A stretch of DNA of 34,199 bases from Verrucomicrobiia bacterium (lineage in GTDB: Bacteria > Verrucomicrobiota > Verrucomicrobiia > JADLBR01): assembly GCA_020847615.1 (NCBI GenBank), contig JADLBR010000392.1, positions 1 through 34,199 on the forward strand, read 5' to 3'. The position numbers were made by a program, and so were the translations under genes. This document shows positions 1-8,797 of the stretch, one piece after another. Each line of letters opens with the position of its first letter. Position 1 is the stretch's first letter. The notes under the pieces are model-generated. The model was given only the letters and a program-made list of their open reading frames with translations. It made no database searches and was not told the DNA's origin.

Positions 1-119
1 CGGCGGGTCAGTGACTCGCGAGATTGGGGGTTCGACGGGCGAAGCCTGCGCGGGAGGGGGCGGTTCATGGAGAAGAGAATGCGTCCCTGCCGGTGCCCGT
101 GCCAAGCCCAGAGGTGGGG
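1..119. other. Window edge, no supported gene
   Basis: This stretch lies downstream of the stop codon of the first minus-strand gene. I see no convincing coding frame, hairpin or repeat in it. Open frames crossing it on the plus strand are antisense shadows of the gene at 120-1238. Confidence 0.5.
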
Positions 120-1238
120 TCAGTCCTCCAGCATCCGCAGCAAGCTGTGCGCGAACGCGGCGTTATCACACTGGACATAGCGCATCGCGCCGCCCATGCG
201 GGAGTAGCTCTTGCAGAACCGGAGGTAATAGGCGGGGCTGGATTTCGGGGGTTCGCCACCGGTCCAGTCCCAGTCGCCCCCATCTTGGAGATCCACCACG
301 AAGATCGCGTGGTCGGCGACCGCGGCGCGGCCCGCTTGGAGGCGGAGGTTATTCGCGCACGAGAGGGATTTCTCGAACACCTGCGGGCCCATGATCGCCG
401 AGCCGATCGAGAGGACCACGCCGCCGTCGAGGCGATCCACCGAACCGGCGAAGAGACGGAAGTCCAGTTCGCCCGCACGCCCGATGGCGGCGCCGCTGAA
501 GATGGGGTGGCACGCGATGATGTCGTAACCGATGCCCGGGTGCACGGTGGCCGGGATGCCGCGCTGCCACGCCCGGGCGATGATCGAGGCGTGTTTCCAA
601 CGGTGTTCGACCCGCAGCGCGCCTCCCCCAATGCCGTGTTCCCGCATGGCCCGAAGGAGTTCGGCGCGCGCGGGCGCGAGGGGATGGCCGGGATCGCTGC
701 TGATGGCGAGGGCGAGATCATCGGGTCCGGGGAGGGACGCGCCATCCTCCGCGATGAATCGGCCCATCGATTGTCCGAAACCGAGGCCATCGAGCGCGCC
801 GGCCATCAGCGCGAGGTGGATGTTGCGCCCCGTCTCGTCCCACGTCCCGAAGCTGCCGGTCGCGACATTCTCCCGGACGCTCTCGGTGGATCGGCCAAGC
901 CACGCGTACTCCCAGTCGTGGATGGCGCCGGCGCCATTCGTCGCGACGTGCGTGAGCCAGCCGCGATCCATCAGTCGGCCCAAAATCGCCGCGGCCCCGT
1001 TGCGCAACAGGTGCGCGCCGTAGATCAGGATGACGGCCGCCCCGCGGCCGCGGGCCTCGCGGATGCGCCGGACGCACTCGCGGGCGGCGTCCGAGGCGGC
1101 CGGCGAGAGGGTTGTGGGCCGGGCGTCCGGATCGATGAGGATATCATTGGCGGAGGTCAGGCTCTTGCGCTCCGCGAGAGGGCGGACGCGGAGTCTCTTG
1201 AGGTCGAGGGGGTGCATCGGATCCGGTGGCGTGGTCAC
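120..1238 (-). CDS. Conserved hypothetical protein, possibly deoxyhypusine-synthase-like fold
   Basis: This 372-residue protein has no signal peptide and should be cytoplasmic. I do not recognise a named family with certainty. A segment reading LIYGAHLLRNGAAAILGRL, followed by THVATNGAGAIHD, recalls the N-terminal NAD-binding part of deoxyhypusine synthases (TTGAN...HD). A later IPATVHPGIGYD recalls the IPV-P-DG segment of the same fold. The synthase catalytic-lysine region is not evident, so enzymatic equivalence is not claimed. I chose the GTG at 1238 because it overlaps the TGA of the upstream HAD gene as GTGA and has AAAGGG about 10 nt upstream; an ATG at 1217 is the alternative. It is the last gene of a fucosidase-transporter-HAD run. 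That it is a gene is fairly sure; its function is unknown. Confidence 0.8.
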   Translation of the reverse strand: MTTPPDPMHPLDLKRLRVRPLAERKSLTSANDILIDPDARPTTLSPAASDAARECVRRIREARGRGAAVILIYGAHLLRNGAAAILGRLMDRGWLTHVATNGAGAIHDWEYAWLGRSTESVRENVATGSFGTWDETGRNIHLALMAGALDGLGFGQSMGRFIAEDGASLPGPDDLALAISSDPGHPLAPARAELLRAMREHGIGGGALRVEHRWKHASIIARAWQRGIPATVHPGIGYDIIACHPIFSGAAIGRAGELDFRLFAGSVDRLDGGVVLSIGSAIMGPQVFEKSLSCANNLRLQAGRAAVADHAIFVVDLQDGGDWDWTGGEPPKSSPAYYLRFCKSYSRMGGAMRYVQCDNAAFAHSLLRMLED

Positions 1239-2089
1239 CTCGCAAGAACCCTTTCCAGCAGGGCGCCCGAATCCCGATAGTCGGGGATCACGACATGTGC
1301 GCCGACGCCCAGCAGGCGCTCGCGTTTCCACGCGTCTATGAGGCCCGAGCCGTTGTGTTCCTCGTCGCTGGCCACCGCGACCGCGAGCCCACCGACCGCG
1401 ACGGTGTTCTCGATCTCGACGTAGCCATCGCCGAATGCCAGCAGCGTGTCGCCATCGATGCGATTCGATGCGAGGATGCGGTCGATCACCATCTTCTTGG
1501 AGAACTTCTTGTAATCGTCCATGGCGCCGTGGATCCGCCCCTCGAAGTATCGGGCGACATCGAGCAGGTCCGCCTCGCGGCGGACGAAGGGCTCGTCGGT
1601 TCCACTGGCGAGGTGCAGGGTGAGGCCCCGCCCGACGAGGTTCTCGAGGAGCGCGCGTGCCCCGTGGACCAGCTGGGCGTCGGCCTCGGTGGCTCCGGAC
1701 TCCAGGGCGTCGATCCGGTGCCGGATGCGGTCGTCGAGGCGGCGGAGGTATTCGTGCTTGTACCAGAGAGGCTCGCGCGGATCACCGCCGCGCTCGCGCA
1801 CCCGCTCGGCCAACTGGATCATCTGATAGATGGTCTGCTTGCCGTTGAGGCGCATGATGTCCTCGAACGCGATGCGCCGGCGGTCGTCGTCCGACTCGTT
1901 GGGGATCGGCGGCATCATCTCCGCGAACATCGGGGTCATGACCTCCGCCCATCCCGCGCGGATCAGGGAGAGCGTGCCGTCCCAGTCGAAGAGCACGTGG
2001 CGGATGCCGCGCCTGGGCGCGAAGGACGCGGAGAACTCCACGGCGCCGGTGAAGGCTGGGTTGGGTGAAGAAGGATGGGCCGACGACAT
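1235..2089 (-). CDS. HAD-superfamily phosphatase
   Basis: This is a 284-residue cytoplasmic haloacid-dehalogenase-type hydrolase. It probably removes phosphate from a sugar phosphate or similar small metabolite. Motif I is FDWDGT with nucleophile Asp35 and general acid/base Asp37. Motif II is LASGT with Ser162. A lysine pair at 198-199 fits motif III, and motif IV is FGDG with Asp221. A helical cap lies between motifs I and II, as in the beta-phosphoglucomutase-like subclass. The ATG at 2089 has AAGG about 8 nt upstream and lies 35 nt after the MFS stop. The stop codon overlaps the start of the next gene by 3 nt, which suggests translational coupling. The substrate cannot be read from the sequence. 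Context favours carbohydrate metabolism. Confidence 0.9.
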   Translation of the reverse strand: MSSAHPSSPNPAFTGAVEFSASFAPRRGIRHVLFDWDGTLSLIRAGWAEVMTPMFAEMMPPIPNESDDDRRRIAFEDIMRLNGKQTIYQMIQLAERVRERGGDPREPLWYKHEYLRRLDDRIRHRIDALESGATEADAQLVHGARALLENLVGRGLTLHLASGTDEPFVRREADLLDVARYFEGRIHGAMDDYKKFSKKMVIDRILASNRIDGDTLLAFGDGYVEIENTVAVGGLAVAVASDEEHNGSGLIDAWKRERLLGVGAHVVIPDYRDSGALLERVLAR

Positions 2090-2124
2090 GGATGGGGCCT
2101 TATAGGGCCGAGGGGCCTGCGGGG

Positions 2125-3447
2125 TCAATGGCGTGCGGGATCGCGGCCTTCCGCGCGCGGTCGGTCCCCCTGGCATTCGGGAAAGAACGCGGCGAGGGCG
2201 GCGACGCAGGCGGCGCAGAGAGCGGCGGAGGTGAGCCAGATGCCCGGCCAGTTCCTCAGCTTGTGGCCATCGGCGACCGTGGTGAACCAGTCGCCGACCT
2301 CGCCGCCGACGAGGCCCCCGAAGAAGAAGCCGAGGCTGATGAAGAAGACGCCGTAGATGTTCTGCATGCTGCCGCGGACATCGGGGGGAGAGATGCGGTC
2401 GACGTACATGTAGCCGACGGCGAGGAAGCAGCCGAAGCAGAAGCCGTGCAGGGCCTGGCCTGCCGCTGCGATGGCGAGCCTTGCGGCGAAGGGGGCGTCG
2501 ATCGCGAAGACCAGCGAGAACAGGAGGCAGCGTAGCATATAGGCTGACGCGCCTATCAGGAGGGTGCGCTTGAAGCCGAGGCGTTTCAGCAGGAGGCCGA
2601 GGATCGCCATGACGCCGAGCTCGCACCACTGGCCGATGGAACTGATGCGCTGCTCGGCCGCGCCCCAGCCGCCGGTGTCGAGGATGTCGCGCAGGAAGGG
2701 GCTGTTGAAGACGAAAAAGAACTGGTGGGCGATGCAGATGAAGAAGGTGACGGCGACGATGACGAGGAAGGCGCGCTCGCGCAGCATGGCCATGACGACG
2801 CCGGGGGCGTACTTGTGGCGCTCGTCGCGGACGGGCGGGGTGTGCGGCAGCGTGAGGCAGTAGGCGGACATGATCAGGCCAAAGATGCCCGAGAGGGCGA
2901 AGGCGATGCCGCGGGCGCGGGCGAGCTCGGGTCCCCCGAGGCCGCGCAGCCACCAGGACTCGATGATGAACGCGGGCACGATGAAGCCGAGGGTCCCGAA
3001 GAGCCGGATCCACGGGAACTCCATGTCGCTGTTCCTCAGGTGCCGGAATGCCAGGGAGTTGGAGAGCATCATCGTGGGCACGTAGAGGATGGAGTAGGCG
3101 GTGCCCAGGGCGATGACGGGCCACGCCGTCGTCTGGAAGTACAGCACGAGCATGAGGGCGCCGCCGAGGCCGTGGCAGAAAGCCATGACGCGTTCCGTGG
3201 CGATGGCGCGGTCCACGATCTGGCCGAGGATGAACGGCGCTAGGATGGGGCCGATGGCGAGGGCGGCGACGAAGATCCCGACCTGCCGCGGGGCAAAGCC
3301 GAGGGTGCTCTCGACGTACAGCGCCGCGATGGGCAGGTAGCAGCCCTGCACGAAGTACTGGAGGAACATCATGAGGGACAGTCGCCCGAGGAGGGGGGGC
3401 GAGGAACGCGCCTGGGCGATCGTTGTGGGATCGGGGTCGTGGCTCAT
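2125..3447 (-). CDS. MFS transporter, nucleoside:H+ symporter (NupG-like) family
   Basis: This 440-residue inner-membrane carrier has about twelve hydrophobic segments. The order of motifs follows the nucleoside:H+ symporter family. These are FLQYFVQGCYLPIAALY in the first membrane segment, a PFILGQIVDR loop after the second, a PWIRLFGTLGFI stretch mid-N-half, and a C-half with YMLRCLLFSLVF and QALHGFCFGCF. Family members in E. coli carry nucleosides. In polysaccharide-utilisation settings related carriers are often assumed to take sugars, and here it follows the fucosidase by 28 nt, so a sugar or glycoside substrate is plausible but unproven. The start has AAGGGA upstream at good spacing. 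The C-terminal tail (GDRPRAEGRDPARH) is hydrophilic. Confidence 0.9.
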   Translation of the reverse strand: MSHDPDPTTIAQARSSPPLLGRLSLMMFLQYFVQGCYLPIAALYVESTLGFAPRQVGIFVAALAIGPILAPFILGQIVDRAIATERVMAFCHGLGGALMLVLYFQTTAWPVIALGTAYSILYVPTMMLSNSLAFRHLRNSDMEFPWIRLFGTLGFIVPAFIIESWWLRGLGGPELARARGIAFALSGIFGLIMSAYCLTLPHTPPVRDERHKYAPGVVMAMLRERAFLVIVAVTFFICIAHQFFFVFNSPFLRDILDTGGWGAAEQRISSIGQWCELGVMAILGLLLKRLGFKRTLLIGASAYMLRCLLFSLVFAIDAPFAARLAIAAAGQALHGFCFGCFLAVGYMYVDRISPPDVRGSMQNIYGVFFISLGFFFGGLVGGEVGDWFTTVADGHKLRNWPGIWLTSAALCAACVAALAAFFPECQGDRPRAEGRDPARH

Positions 3448-3475
3448 GGGTGATCCCTTCGCTCGGATGGGCGCA

Positions 3476-6445
3476 TCAGGGGCCGGTGCGTCCCGGGTCC
3501 GATGGGGTTTTGGCGAGGTCGGCGTTGAGGCGAACGACTTCGCCGGGTTCTGTCTGGAGCGGCAGCAGGCGCTGCCCGTATCGGATCGTGCAGCGATTGC
3601 CGAGCAGTGAGCGGAGCGTGGCCGAGGCCAGCCGCCCGTCCTTCCAGGCGAGATCGACCTCGAAGGCGCCCCGCGCGCGGAGGCCGGAGACCGAACCCGC
3701 GGGCCATGCCGCGGGCAGTGCGGGCAAGATCTCGATCTCGCCCGCGTGGGATTGGAGCAGCATCTCCATGATGCCGGCGGCGCCGCCGAAGTTGCCATCG
3801 ATCTGGAAAGGGGGGTGGGCGTCGAAGAGGTTGGGGTAGGTGTTTCCGGCGAGGGCCTCGATGAGCATCTTGTGGGCGTGGTCGCCGTCGAGGAGGCGGG
3901 CCCAGAAATTGATCTTCCACGCCTTGCTCCAGCCCGTGCCGCCGTCGCCCCGGAAGAGGAGCGATTGCCTGGCCGCGGCGGCGAGCTCCGGCGTGCTGCG
4001 GATGGTGATGTCCCAGCCGGGGTGCAGGCCCCACAGGTGCGAGACATGGCGGTGGGTGTTTTTCGGGTCGTCGATGTCCTGCATCCATTCCTGGAGCTGG
4101 CCGTGCTGGCCGATCCTGTTCGGGGCAATCCGCCCGCGCATCGCGGCGAGCGAGGCGGCGAATGCCCGGTCGATGTTGAGGATCCCCGCGGCCTCGATGG
4201 TGTGGCCGAAGAGGCTGCGGATGATCTGGTGGTCCATGGTGGGTCCCATGACGAGGCCGCCCTGCTCCGGAGAGTTGGAGGGCCCGCTGATCAGATGTCC
4301 GGTCGCGGGATCCTCGACGAGGTACTGGGTGAAGAAGAGCGCGGCCTCGCGCATGGCGGGGTAGGCGCGCCTCCGGAGGAAGTCTTTGTCACCCGTGAAG
4401 AGGTAATGCTCCCACATGTGATGGCAGAGCCACGCGCCGCCGGTGGGCCAGATGCCGTGGTTCGAATGGTTGATCGGGGCGGTGCCGCGCCAGAGGTCAG
4501 CGTTGTGGTGAAGGACCCAGCCGTCACAACCGTAGTGCGCTTTGGCGGTCTTGCGCCCGGTGATGACGCAATCCTCGATGAGGTCGAACAGTGGACCGTG
4601 GCATTCGGGAAGGTTTCCGACCTCCGCGGGCCAGTAGTTCATCTGGGTGTTGATGTTGACGGTCCACTTGCTGTCCCAGGGTGGCCGCATGAGGTCGTTC
4701 CAGATGCCCTGCAGGTTCGCGGGCTGGGTCCCGGGCCTTGAGCTGGCGATGAGGAGGTATCGGCCATACTGGCAGAACAGGGTGGCGAGCTGCGGGTCGG
4801 GCCGCGAGGCGACCGCCCTGATGCGCTCATCGGTGGGGGCGAGCGCCGCCGGCGAGGCACCGAGATCAAGCGCGACGCGGCGGAATAGCGCGCGGTGGTC
4901 CGTCTGGTGGGCGGCGACGAGGTCGGCGTAGGGCTTGGACGAGGCGGCGCGCATCGTGGCCTCGCACAGGGCCGCGGGGTCGCCGCTGATGTCGCGGAAG
5001 CTCTTGAAACTCGAGGCGCCCGCGAGCAGCAGGGTGGCCTCGTTTGCGCCGTCGACGCGAATGCCGGCATCATCCGCGGCGACCTTGCCACCCACGGCGA
5101 TGGCCTTGAGCCGCGCCTCGAAGCGAACGCCTCCGGGAGCAACCTCGCCGGCGAGGGCGATCTCGTCTGCGGCGCTTGCGCGGGCGCGCGCGGAGCGGTG
5201 GGGGCTCTGCAAGCGGGCCGCGAAGGAGATGGCGCCGGGACGGTCGGCCGAGATGCGCCAGACGATGATCTGATCGGGGTGGCTGGCGAAGGCCTCTCTC
5301 GTGATGGTGGCGTTCCCGGCGCGATATCGCACCCGCGCGACGGCGGCATCCAGATCGAGCTCGCGGCGGTAATCGGCGACCCGCGCATGCGGGGGCAGGG
5401 TGATGAGGAGATCGCCGAAGGGCTGGTAGGTGCGCTGGCCGATCGGGATGCTCATGAACTTGTCCATGGCGAGGGTCTCGGCCTCCTTCTGTTTTCCCTC
5501 GGCGAGCAGGCGCCGCAGCTCCGGGAGGAAGCTGGCGGCGCCCTCGTGGTGGTACTCGTGGGGTTGGCCGGTCCAGATGGTGTCGTCGTTAAACTGCAGG
5601 CGTTCTGTTTCGATGCCGCCGAAGACCATGGCGCCGAGGCGCCCGTTGCCGATGGGAAGGGCCTCGGACCATTTGTCGGCGGGCCGCCGATACCAGAGCG
5701 AGAGGGGTTGTTCCGGGGGTGCGGCCTCGCCGATGAATTCGCCCGCGTAGGGGGCCACCGTGATGGGACCGGCGATGCGGAGCGGGATCTTTCCGGCCAG
5801 CGGTTTGATCGTGTCGCGGGACCGTGGCTCGAAGGCCCATTCGGCGATGGTGCCCTCGAGGGGGGAGGGTGATGTGGAAGCGGCGCGTGCCGCCACCTCG
5901 TCGGGGTCCAGCGCCCTGCGATACACGGCGGCGCGGAGGATGCTCCCGCGAAAGCGGTTTCCGCCATCGGGATCGGCCCCGATGCAGAGCGGGACCTTGC
6001 TGGGGGTCATGGCGGGGAAACCGCCATCATCGAGGGAGGCCACCAATTTCCCATCGATGTATAGCCTCATGATCTTGCGCGTGGCGCTGTAGGTTCCGGC
6101 GACGTGCATCCAGCGGTCGGGTGCCAGTCTCGCGTCGTATCGGCACATGCCCTTGGCGTTCAGAAAGCGGAGGGAATTGCCCGGGAAGGTATCGAGCATG
6201 TACCCGAGTTGGGTGCCGGGCTCGGACTTGTCGAGGATGCGTCCGCCGCCCTTGCCCATGGGTTCGGCGCGGACCCAGGCCTCGAGCGTGACCTCGTCCG
6301 TGAGGTCCAGCGCGGGGTCGGGAGGCGTGGCATAGAGGCTCGCGTCGCCCTCGATGCGGAAGCCTTCGTCGGCGGCCGTGGCCCCGGGGGTGGCGAGCGC
6401 GACGGAGGCGAGTGCGAGGAGCGCGGAGAGGGTGCGGTGTTTCAT
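3476..6445 (-). CDS. GH95 alpha-L-fucosidase with N-terminal LamG-type domain
   Basis: This 989-residue exported enzyme should release alpha-L-fucose (alpha-1,2-linked in the best-studied members) or, in some family members, L-galactose. Residues 1-24 form a signal peptide ending ATA/AD. Residues about 28-200 look like a LamG/concanavalin-type carbohydrate-binding domain. The GH95 catalytic region runs from about 247 ([21 protein letters not shown]) to the end. The family landmarks are present: the NIN pair at Asn597/Asn599 before TQMNYWPAE, the presumed acid Glu727 in SPEQGG, and Asp883 in QIDGNFGG. These correspond to the Asn, Glu and Asp residues of the Bifidobacterium AfcA mechanism. It is the first gene of the minus-strand run with the MFS, HAD and DHS-like genes. 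Native export suggests periplasmic or surface action before uptake by the MFS carrier. Confidence 0.95.
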   Translation of the reverse strand: MKHRTLSALLALASVALATPGATAADEGFRIEGDASLYATPPDPALDLTDEVTLEAWVRAEPMGKGGGRILDKSEPGTQLGYMLDTFPGNSLRFLNAKGMCRYDARLAPDRWMHVAGTYSATRKIMRLYIDGKLVASLDDGGFPAMTPSKVPLCIGADPDGGNRFRGSILRAAVYRRALDPDEVAARAASTSPSPLEGTIAEWAFEPRSRDTIKPLAGKIPLRIAGPITVAPYAGEFIGEAAPPEQPLSLWYRRPADKWSEALPIGNGRLGAMVFGGIETERLQFNDDTIWTGQPHEYHHEGAASFLPELRRLLAEGKQKEAETLAMDKFMSIPIGQRTYQPFGDLLITLPPHARVADYRRELDLDAAVARVRYRAGNATITREAFASHPDQIIVWRISADRPGAISFAARLQSPHRSARARASAADEIALAGEVAPGGVRFEARLKAIAVGGKVAADDAGIRVDGANEATLLLAGASSFKSFRDISGDPAALCEATMRAASSKPYADLVAAHQTDHRALFRRVALDLGASPAALAPTDERIRAVASRPDPQLATLFCQYGRYLLIASSRPGTQPANLQGIWNDLMRPPWDSKWTVNINTQMNYWPAEVGNLPECHGPLFDLIEDCVITGRKTAKAHYGCDGWVLHHNADLWRGTAPINHSNHGIWPTGGAWLCHHMWEHYLFTGDKDFLRRRAYPAMREAALFFTQYLVEDPATGHLISGPSNSPEQGGLVMGPTMDHQIIRSLFGHTIEAAGILNIDRAFAASLAAMRGRIAPNRIGQHGQLQEWMQDIDDPKNTHRHVSHLWGLHPGWDITIRSTPELAAAARQSLLFRGDGGTGWSKAWKINFWARLLDGDHAHKMLIEALAGNTYPNLFDAHPPFQIDGNFGGAAGIMEMLLQSHAGEIEILPALPAAWPAGSVSGLRARGAFEVDLAWKDGRLASATLRSLLGNRCTIRYGQRLLPLQTEPGEVVRLNADLAKTPSDPGRTGP

Positions 6446-6555
6446 CCGGACGGGTCTCGGGGTCTAGGATAGCCCGCACGTCTGGCAAACCTAGGGAAAA
6501 ATGTGGCGGCCCAGCGACGGCTTGCGCGTGGCATCGCGACGGAGCAGCATCGGGA
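6446..6555. promoter_or_regulatory. Divergent intergenic region between fucosidase and SGNH hydrolase genes
   Basis: The two genes start away from each other within 110 bp, so both promoters probably lie here. I could not pick convincing -35/-10 pairs: TTGCCA and TATCCT on the minus strand are only 11 nt apart. A shared operator responding to a polysaccharide cue is possible but nothing in the sequence proves it. Confidence 0.3.
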
Positions 6556-7860
6556 ATGGATCCAGGGCATGTCCTTTTTCTCGGCGCGCGAGTGGTCGCG
6601 GTCCTGACGTGGGCCAGCGTGGCTTTCGGAGGTCCCCGGGCCTGCGCGGCGACGAACCCGATCGACGAGATCAACCGCGTGGCGGGGGCGTCGTTGGCGG
6701 ACATCGCCCCCGCGAAGATCGTCGAGGTCAAGGGGGAAGAGGCAAGGCTCTCGTCCGAGGCGCCGAAGTCATGGTCGGCCGGGACGAAGCTGAGGCAACT
6801 GCAGACCCTTGCCCCGGGGAGCGGAACTCCTGCGCCGGGTGCCGTGGTCGCATCGAGCGTGGTGGTGCGGCATGGCGGGCGGGTGTTGGAGAAGGGGAAA
6901 GACTGGTTGCTTGATCCGGCATGGGGGTCCGTTGGCCTTGCGCCTGGGTCGAGCGTGACGACGCGGGATGCCGTGTCGATCGATTACGCGTATTCGTTGC
7001 GGCGCCTGGACTCGCGGGTGCGGACGGCCGATGGGCGTGAAGTCGTGCGGCGGGGCGAGGATCACCTGACGGTGCCACAGCCACCGCGGCTCGGGCCTGG
7101 GGAGACCCGCGTGGCCAACGTCTTTGTGGATTATCATTCCGATGGGCGTGGGGCCGAACCGTTCCCGGTCCTGGAGGGGGCGGCGCGGGCGAAGACGGGG
7201 AGCACCCCGGGGCGCGTGCCGCGGGCGATGGACACTCTGCGATCGGGTGGCTCGCTCAAGATCGTGTGCTGGGGGGATAGCGTGACCGTGGGCGGGGACG
7301 CCAGTTCGCCGGAGATGCGGTATGCGGCGGTATTCGAGCGACGGTTGCGGGAGAAGTTCCCCGCCGCGAAAATCACCGTGGGCGTGGTGGCGGTGGGCGG
7401 ATCGAACTCGCGGCAGTGGTTATGGCCGGAGAAATTTCCGCGCGCGAAGCCGGGCGAATGCGATTGGGCGAAGGTCGCGGCCGAGAAACCGGATCTCGTG
7501 ACGCTGGAGTTTGTCAACGACGCGGGGCTGTCGGCGGCCGATGTGGATCGGGTGTATGGCGAGATACTGTCGCGGGTGCGCGCGCTCGGCGCCGAACTGA
7601 TCCTGATCACGCCGCATTTCACGATGCCCTCGATGATGGGTTTCGCGTCGTTGCGCGAGCCGGAGAGGCGGCCCTATGTGCTGGCCCTGCGGGAATTCGC
7701 GGCGAAGAACGGGCTGGCGCTGGCCGATGCGTCGGCGCGCTGGGAGCATCTATGGAGGGAGGGGCTACCCTACGTGACGCTCTTGCGCAATGGCATCAAC
7801 CATCCCGACGATCGCGGGCACGCGCTCTTCGCCGACGAACTGATGCGGTGTTTCGAGTGA
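6556..7860 (+). CDS. Exported SGNH/GDSL-family hydrolase
   Basis: This is a 434-residue secreted esterase-type protein. I chose the ATG at 6556 because it begins a signal peptide (MDPGHVLFLGARVVAVLTW, cleavage near ACA/AT) and has GGAG about 11 nt upstream; longer in-frame starts lack a signal. Residues about 33-225 form an N-terminal beta-rich domain I do not recognise. The SGNH domain follows: block I is CWGDSVTVGG with Ser242 as nucleophile, block II Gly281 in VGGSN, block III Asn321 in FVNDA, and block V GINHPDDRGH with His416. The usual Asp three residues before that His is an Asn here, so the acid partner is uncertain. It is divergent from the fucosidase gene. Removal of acetyl or other ester groups from polysaccharide is the likely role, by inference. 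Confidence 0.88.
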   Translation: MDPGHVLFLGARVVAVLTWASVAFGGPRACAATNPIDEINRVAGASLADIAPAKIVEVKGEEARLSSEAPKSWSAGTKLRQLQTLAPGSGTPAPGAVVASSVVVRHGGRVLEKGKDWLLDPAWGSVGLAPGSSVTTRDAVSIDYAYSLRRLDSRVRTADGREVVRRGEDHLTVPQPPRLGPGETRVANVFVDYHSDGRGAEPFPVLEGAARAKTGSTPGRVPRAMDTLRSGGSLKIVCWGDSVTVGGDASSPEMRYAAVFERRLREKFPAAKITVGVVAVGGSNSRQWLWPEKFPRAKPGECDWAKVAAEKPDLVTLEFVNDAGLSAADVDRVYGEILSRVRALGAELILITPHFTMPSMMGFASLREPERRPYVLALREFAAKNGLALADASARWEHLWREGLPYVTLLRNGINHPDDRGHALFADELMRCFE

Positions 7861-7873
7861 TGGCCCAATCCAT

Positions 7874-7934
7874 GTAGCCGAACGCGCCAGCGTTTGGCCG
7901 AAGGCACGGGCCTATCCGTCACCGGCTCGGCCAC
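7874..7934 (+). repeat. REP doublet, copy 1 (degenerate right arm)
   Basis: The left unit at 7874-7897 is GTAG, then stem CCGAACGC, loop GCCA, and stem GCGTTTGG. The right unit at 7911-7934, read on the other strand, is GTGG, then CCGAGCCG, loop GTGA, and the weakened partner CGGATAGG. It lies between two convergent genes (stops at 7860 and 7948), where a bidirectional terminator or mRNA 3'-end stabiliser would fit. Confidence 0.8.
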
Positions 7935-7947
7935 GGACGGCGAGCGG

Positions 7948-8646
7948 TCACTTCTTCTTCTGGAGTTTCGACTTGCTCTGGGACCAGGAGAGGTTGGGCT
8001 TGGCCTCCCAGACGCGGAGGTTGCGGAAGGAGGCGCCATCCCCTGCGACCGTGAAGCCGAAGTTGGCCTTTTCGGTGGCTATGAGGGGGTCGCTGCCGCA
8101 AACGGCCTTCTTGTCGATCTGGGCGACCATCTCTTCCCCTAGGATTTCGATGATGACGGTCTTCCACTGCCCGGGCTTGATGGGCAAGTCCGCGCGCCCG
8201 AAATCGACGGCCTTGTCGGGGCCCTCGTGATCGTTGTCATCCTTGCGGCAACCGAATCCCTTGGCGTCGATGCTGGCGCGGCAGACGTGGTCCTTGGCGT
8301 CATTGACAGAGAAGGTGGTGCCCTTGCAGCCATCGAGCCGGACCTCGTATTGGATGACGGCGTCCTTGAAGGGGAAGGGGAAACGCGCGACGGCGCCGTG
8401 CTTGTCCTCGGCGAGTTCGGTGCCCTTCATCGCGCCATCGGCGAATTCCCACTTGCCGGGCCTGAGGCGCCAGCCGGTGGCGGTCTTGCCGGGCGCGGCC
8501 TTGCCCGGCGGGGCCTGCTCGACGGCCTTGGAGAAATCCTCGCTGAGGAGGAGTTTGCCGCAGGATGTCATCAGGGTGGGCGGCGAAAGCTGGGCGGAGA
8601 GGACGGCAGGGACGGCAAGGAGGGCGGGTAGGAGGATGTATTTCAT
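7948..8646 (-). CDS. Exported DUF1080-like (3-keto-disaccharide hydrolase-type) protein
   Basis: This 232-residue protein has a clear signal peptide (MKYILLPALLAVPAVLSA). The mature part resembles a single DUF1080/LamG-like jelly-roll. LLLSEDFSK opens the domain and is followed by GWRLRPGKWEFADGAMKGTE. Then come AVIQYEVRLDGC, a GQWKTVIIEILG strand, and FRNLRVWEAKP near the end, the typical closing strand. Family members in PVC bacteria are glycan-binding or 3-keto-glycoside hydrolases; no catalytic residue can be assigned here. The C-terminus is lysine-rich (SKSKLQKKK). No Shine-Dalgarno is visible before the ATG. The gene is isolated from the upstream LRR gene by 151 bp containing a REP doublet. 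Confidence 0.85.
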   Translation of the reverse strand: MKYILLPALLAVPAVLSAQLSPPTLMTSCGKLLLSEDFSKAVEQAPPGKAAPGKTATGWRLRPGKWEFADGAMKGTELAEDKHGAVARFPFPFKDAVIQYEVRLDGCKGTTFSVNDAKDHVCRASIDAKGFGCRKDDNDHEGPDKAVDFGRADLPIKPGQWKTVIIEILGEEMVAQIDKKAVCGSDPLIATEKANFGFTVAGDGASFRNLRVWEAKPNLSWSQSKSKLQKKK

Positions 8647-8699
8647 TAAGCGATGACCGTAGCGCAGGATCGCACGCCAGGGAATGCAGAATTTCCACT

Positions 8700-8772
8700 G
8701 TAGCCGAACGCGTCAGCGTTTGGCGCCCCCACAGTGGGGCGCGTCCGGCCAAGCCGTGACCGGCTCGGCTAC
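8700..8772 (+). repeat. REP doublet, copy 2, with an extra central hairpin
   Basis: The left unit at 8700-8723 is GTAG, CCGAACGC, loop GTCA, GCGTTTGG. The right unit at 8749-8772, read on the opposite strand, is GTAG, CCGAGCCG, loop GTCA, CGGCTTGG. The 25-bp spacer holds a third hairpin with a CGCCCC/GGGGCG stem. The element lies 25 bp beyond the stop of the LRR gene and upstream of the DUF1080-like gene. Confidence 0.88.
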
Positions 8773-8797
8773 GTCGATTCCCTCGGGGGACTTCGCC

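Noticed and set aside
24-1280. 418-codon plus-strand open frame
   Set aside because: It is antisense to the coupled gene at 120-1238 and its protein is Arg/Ala/Gly/Asp-rich without domains, as expected from the reverse strand of GC-rich coding DNA.
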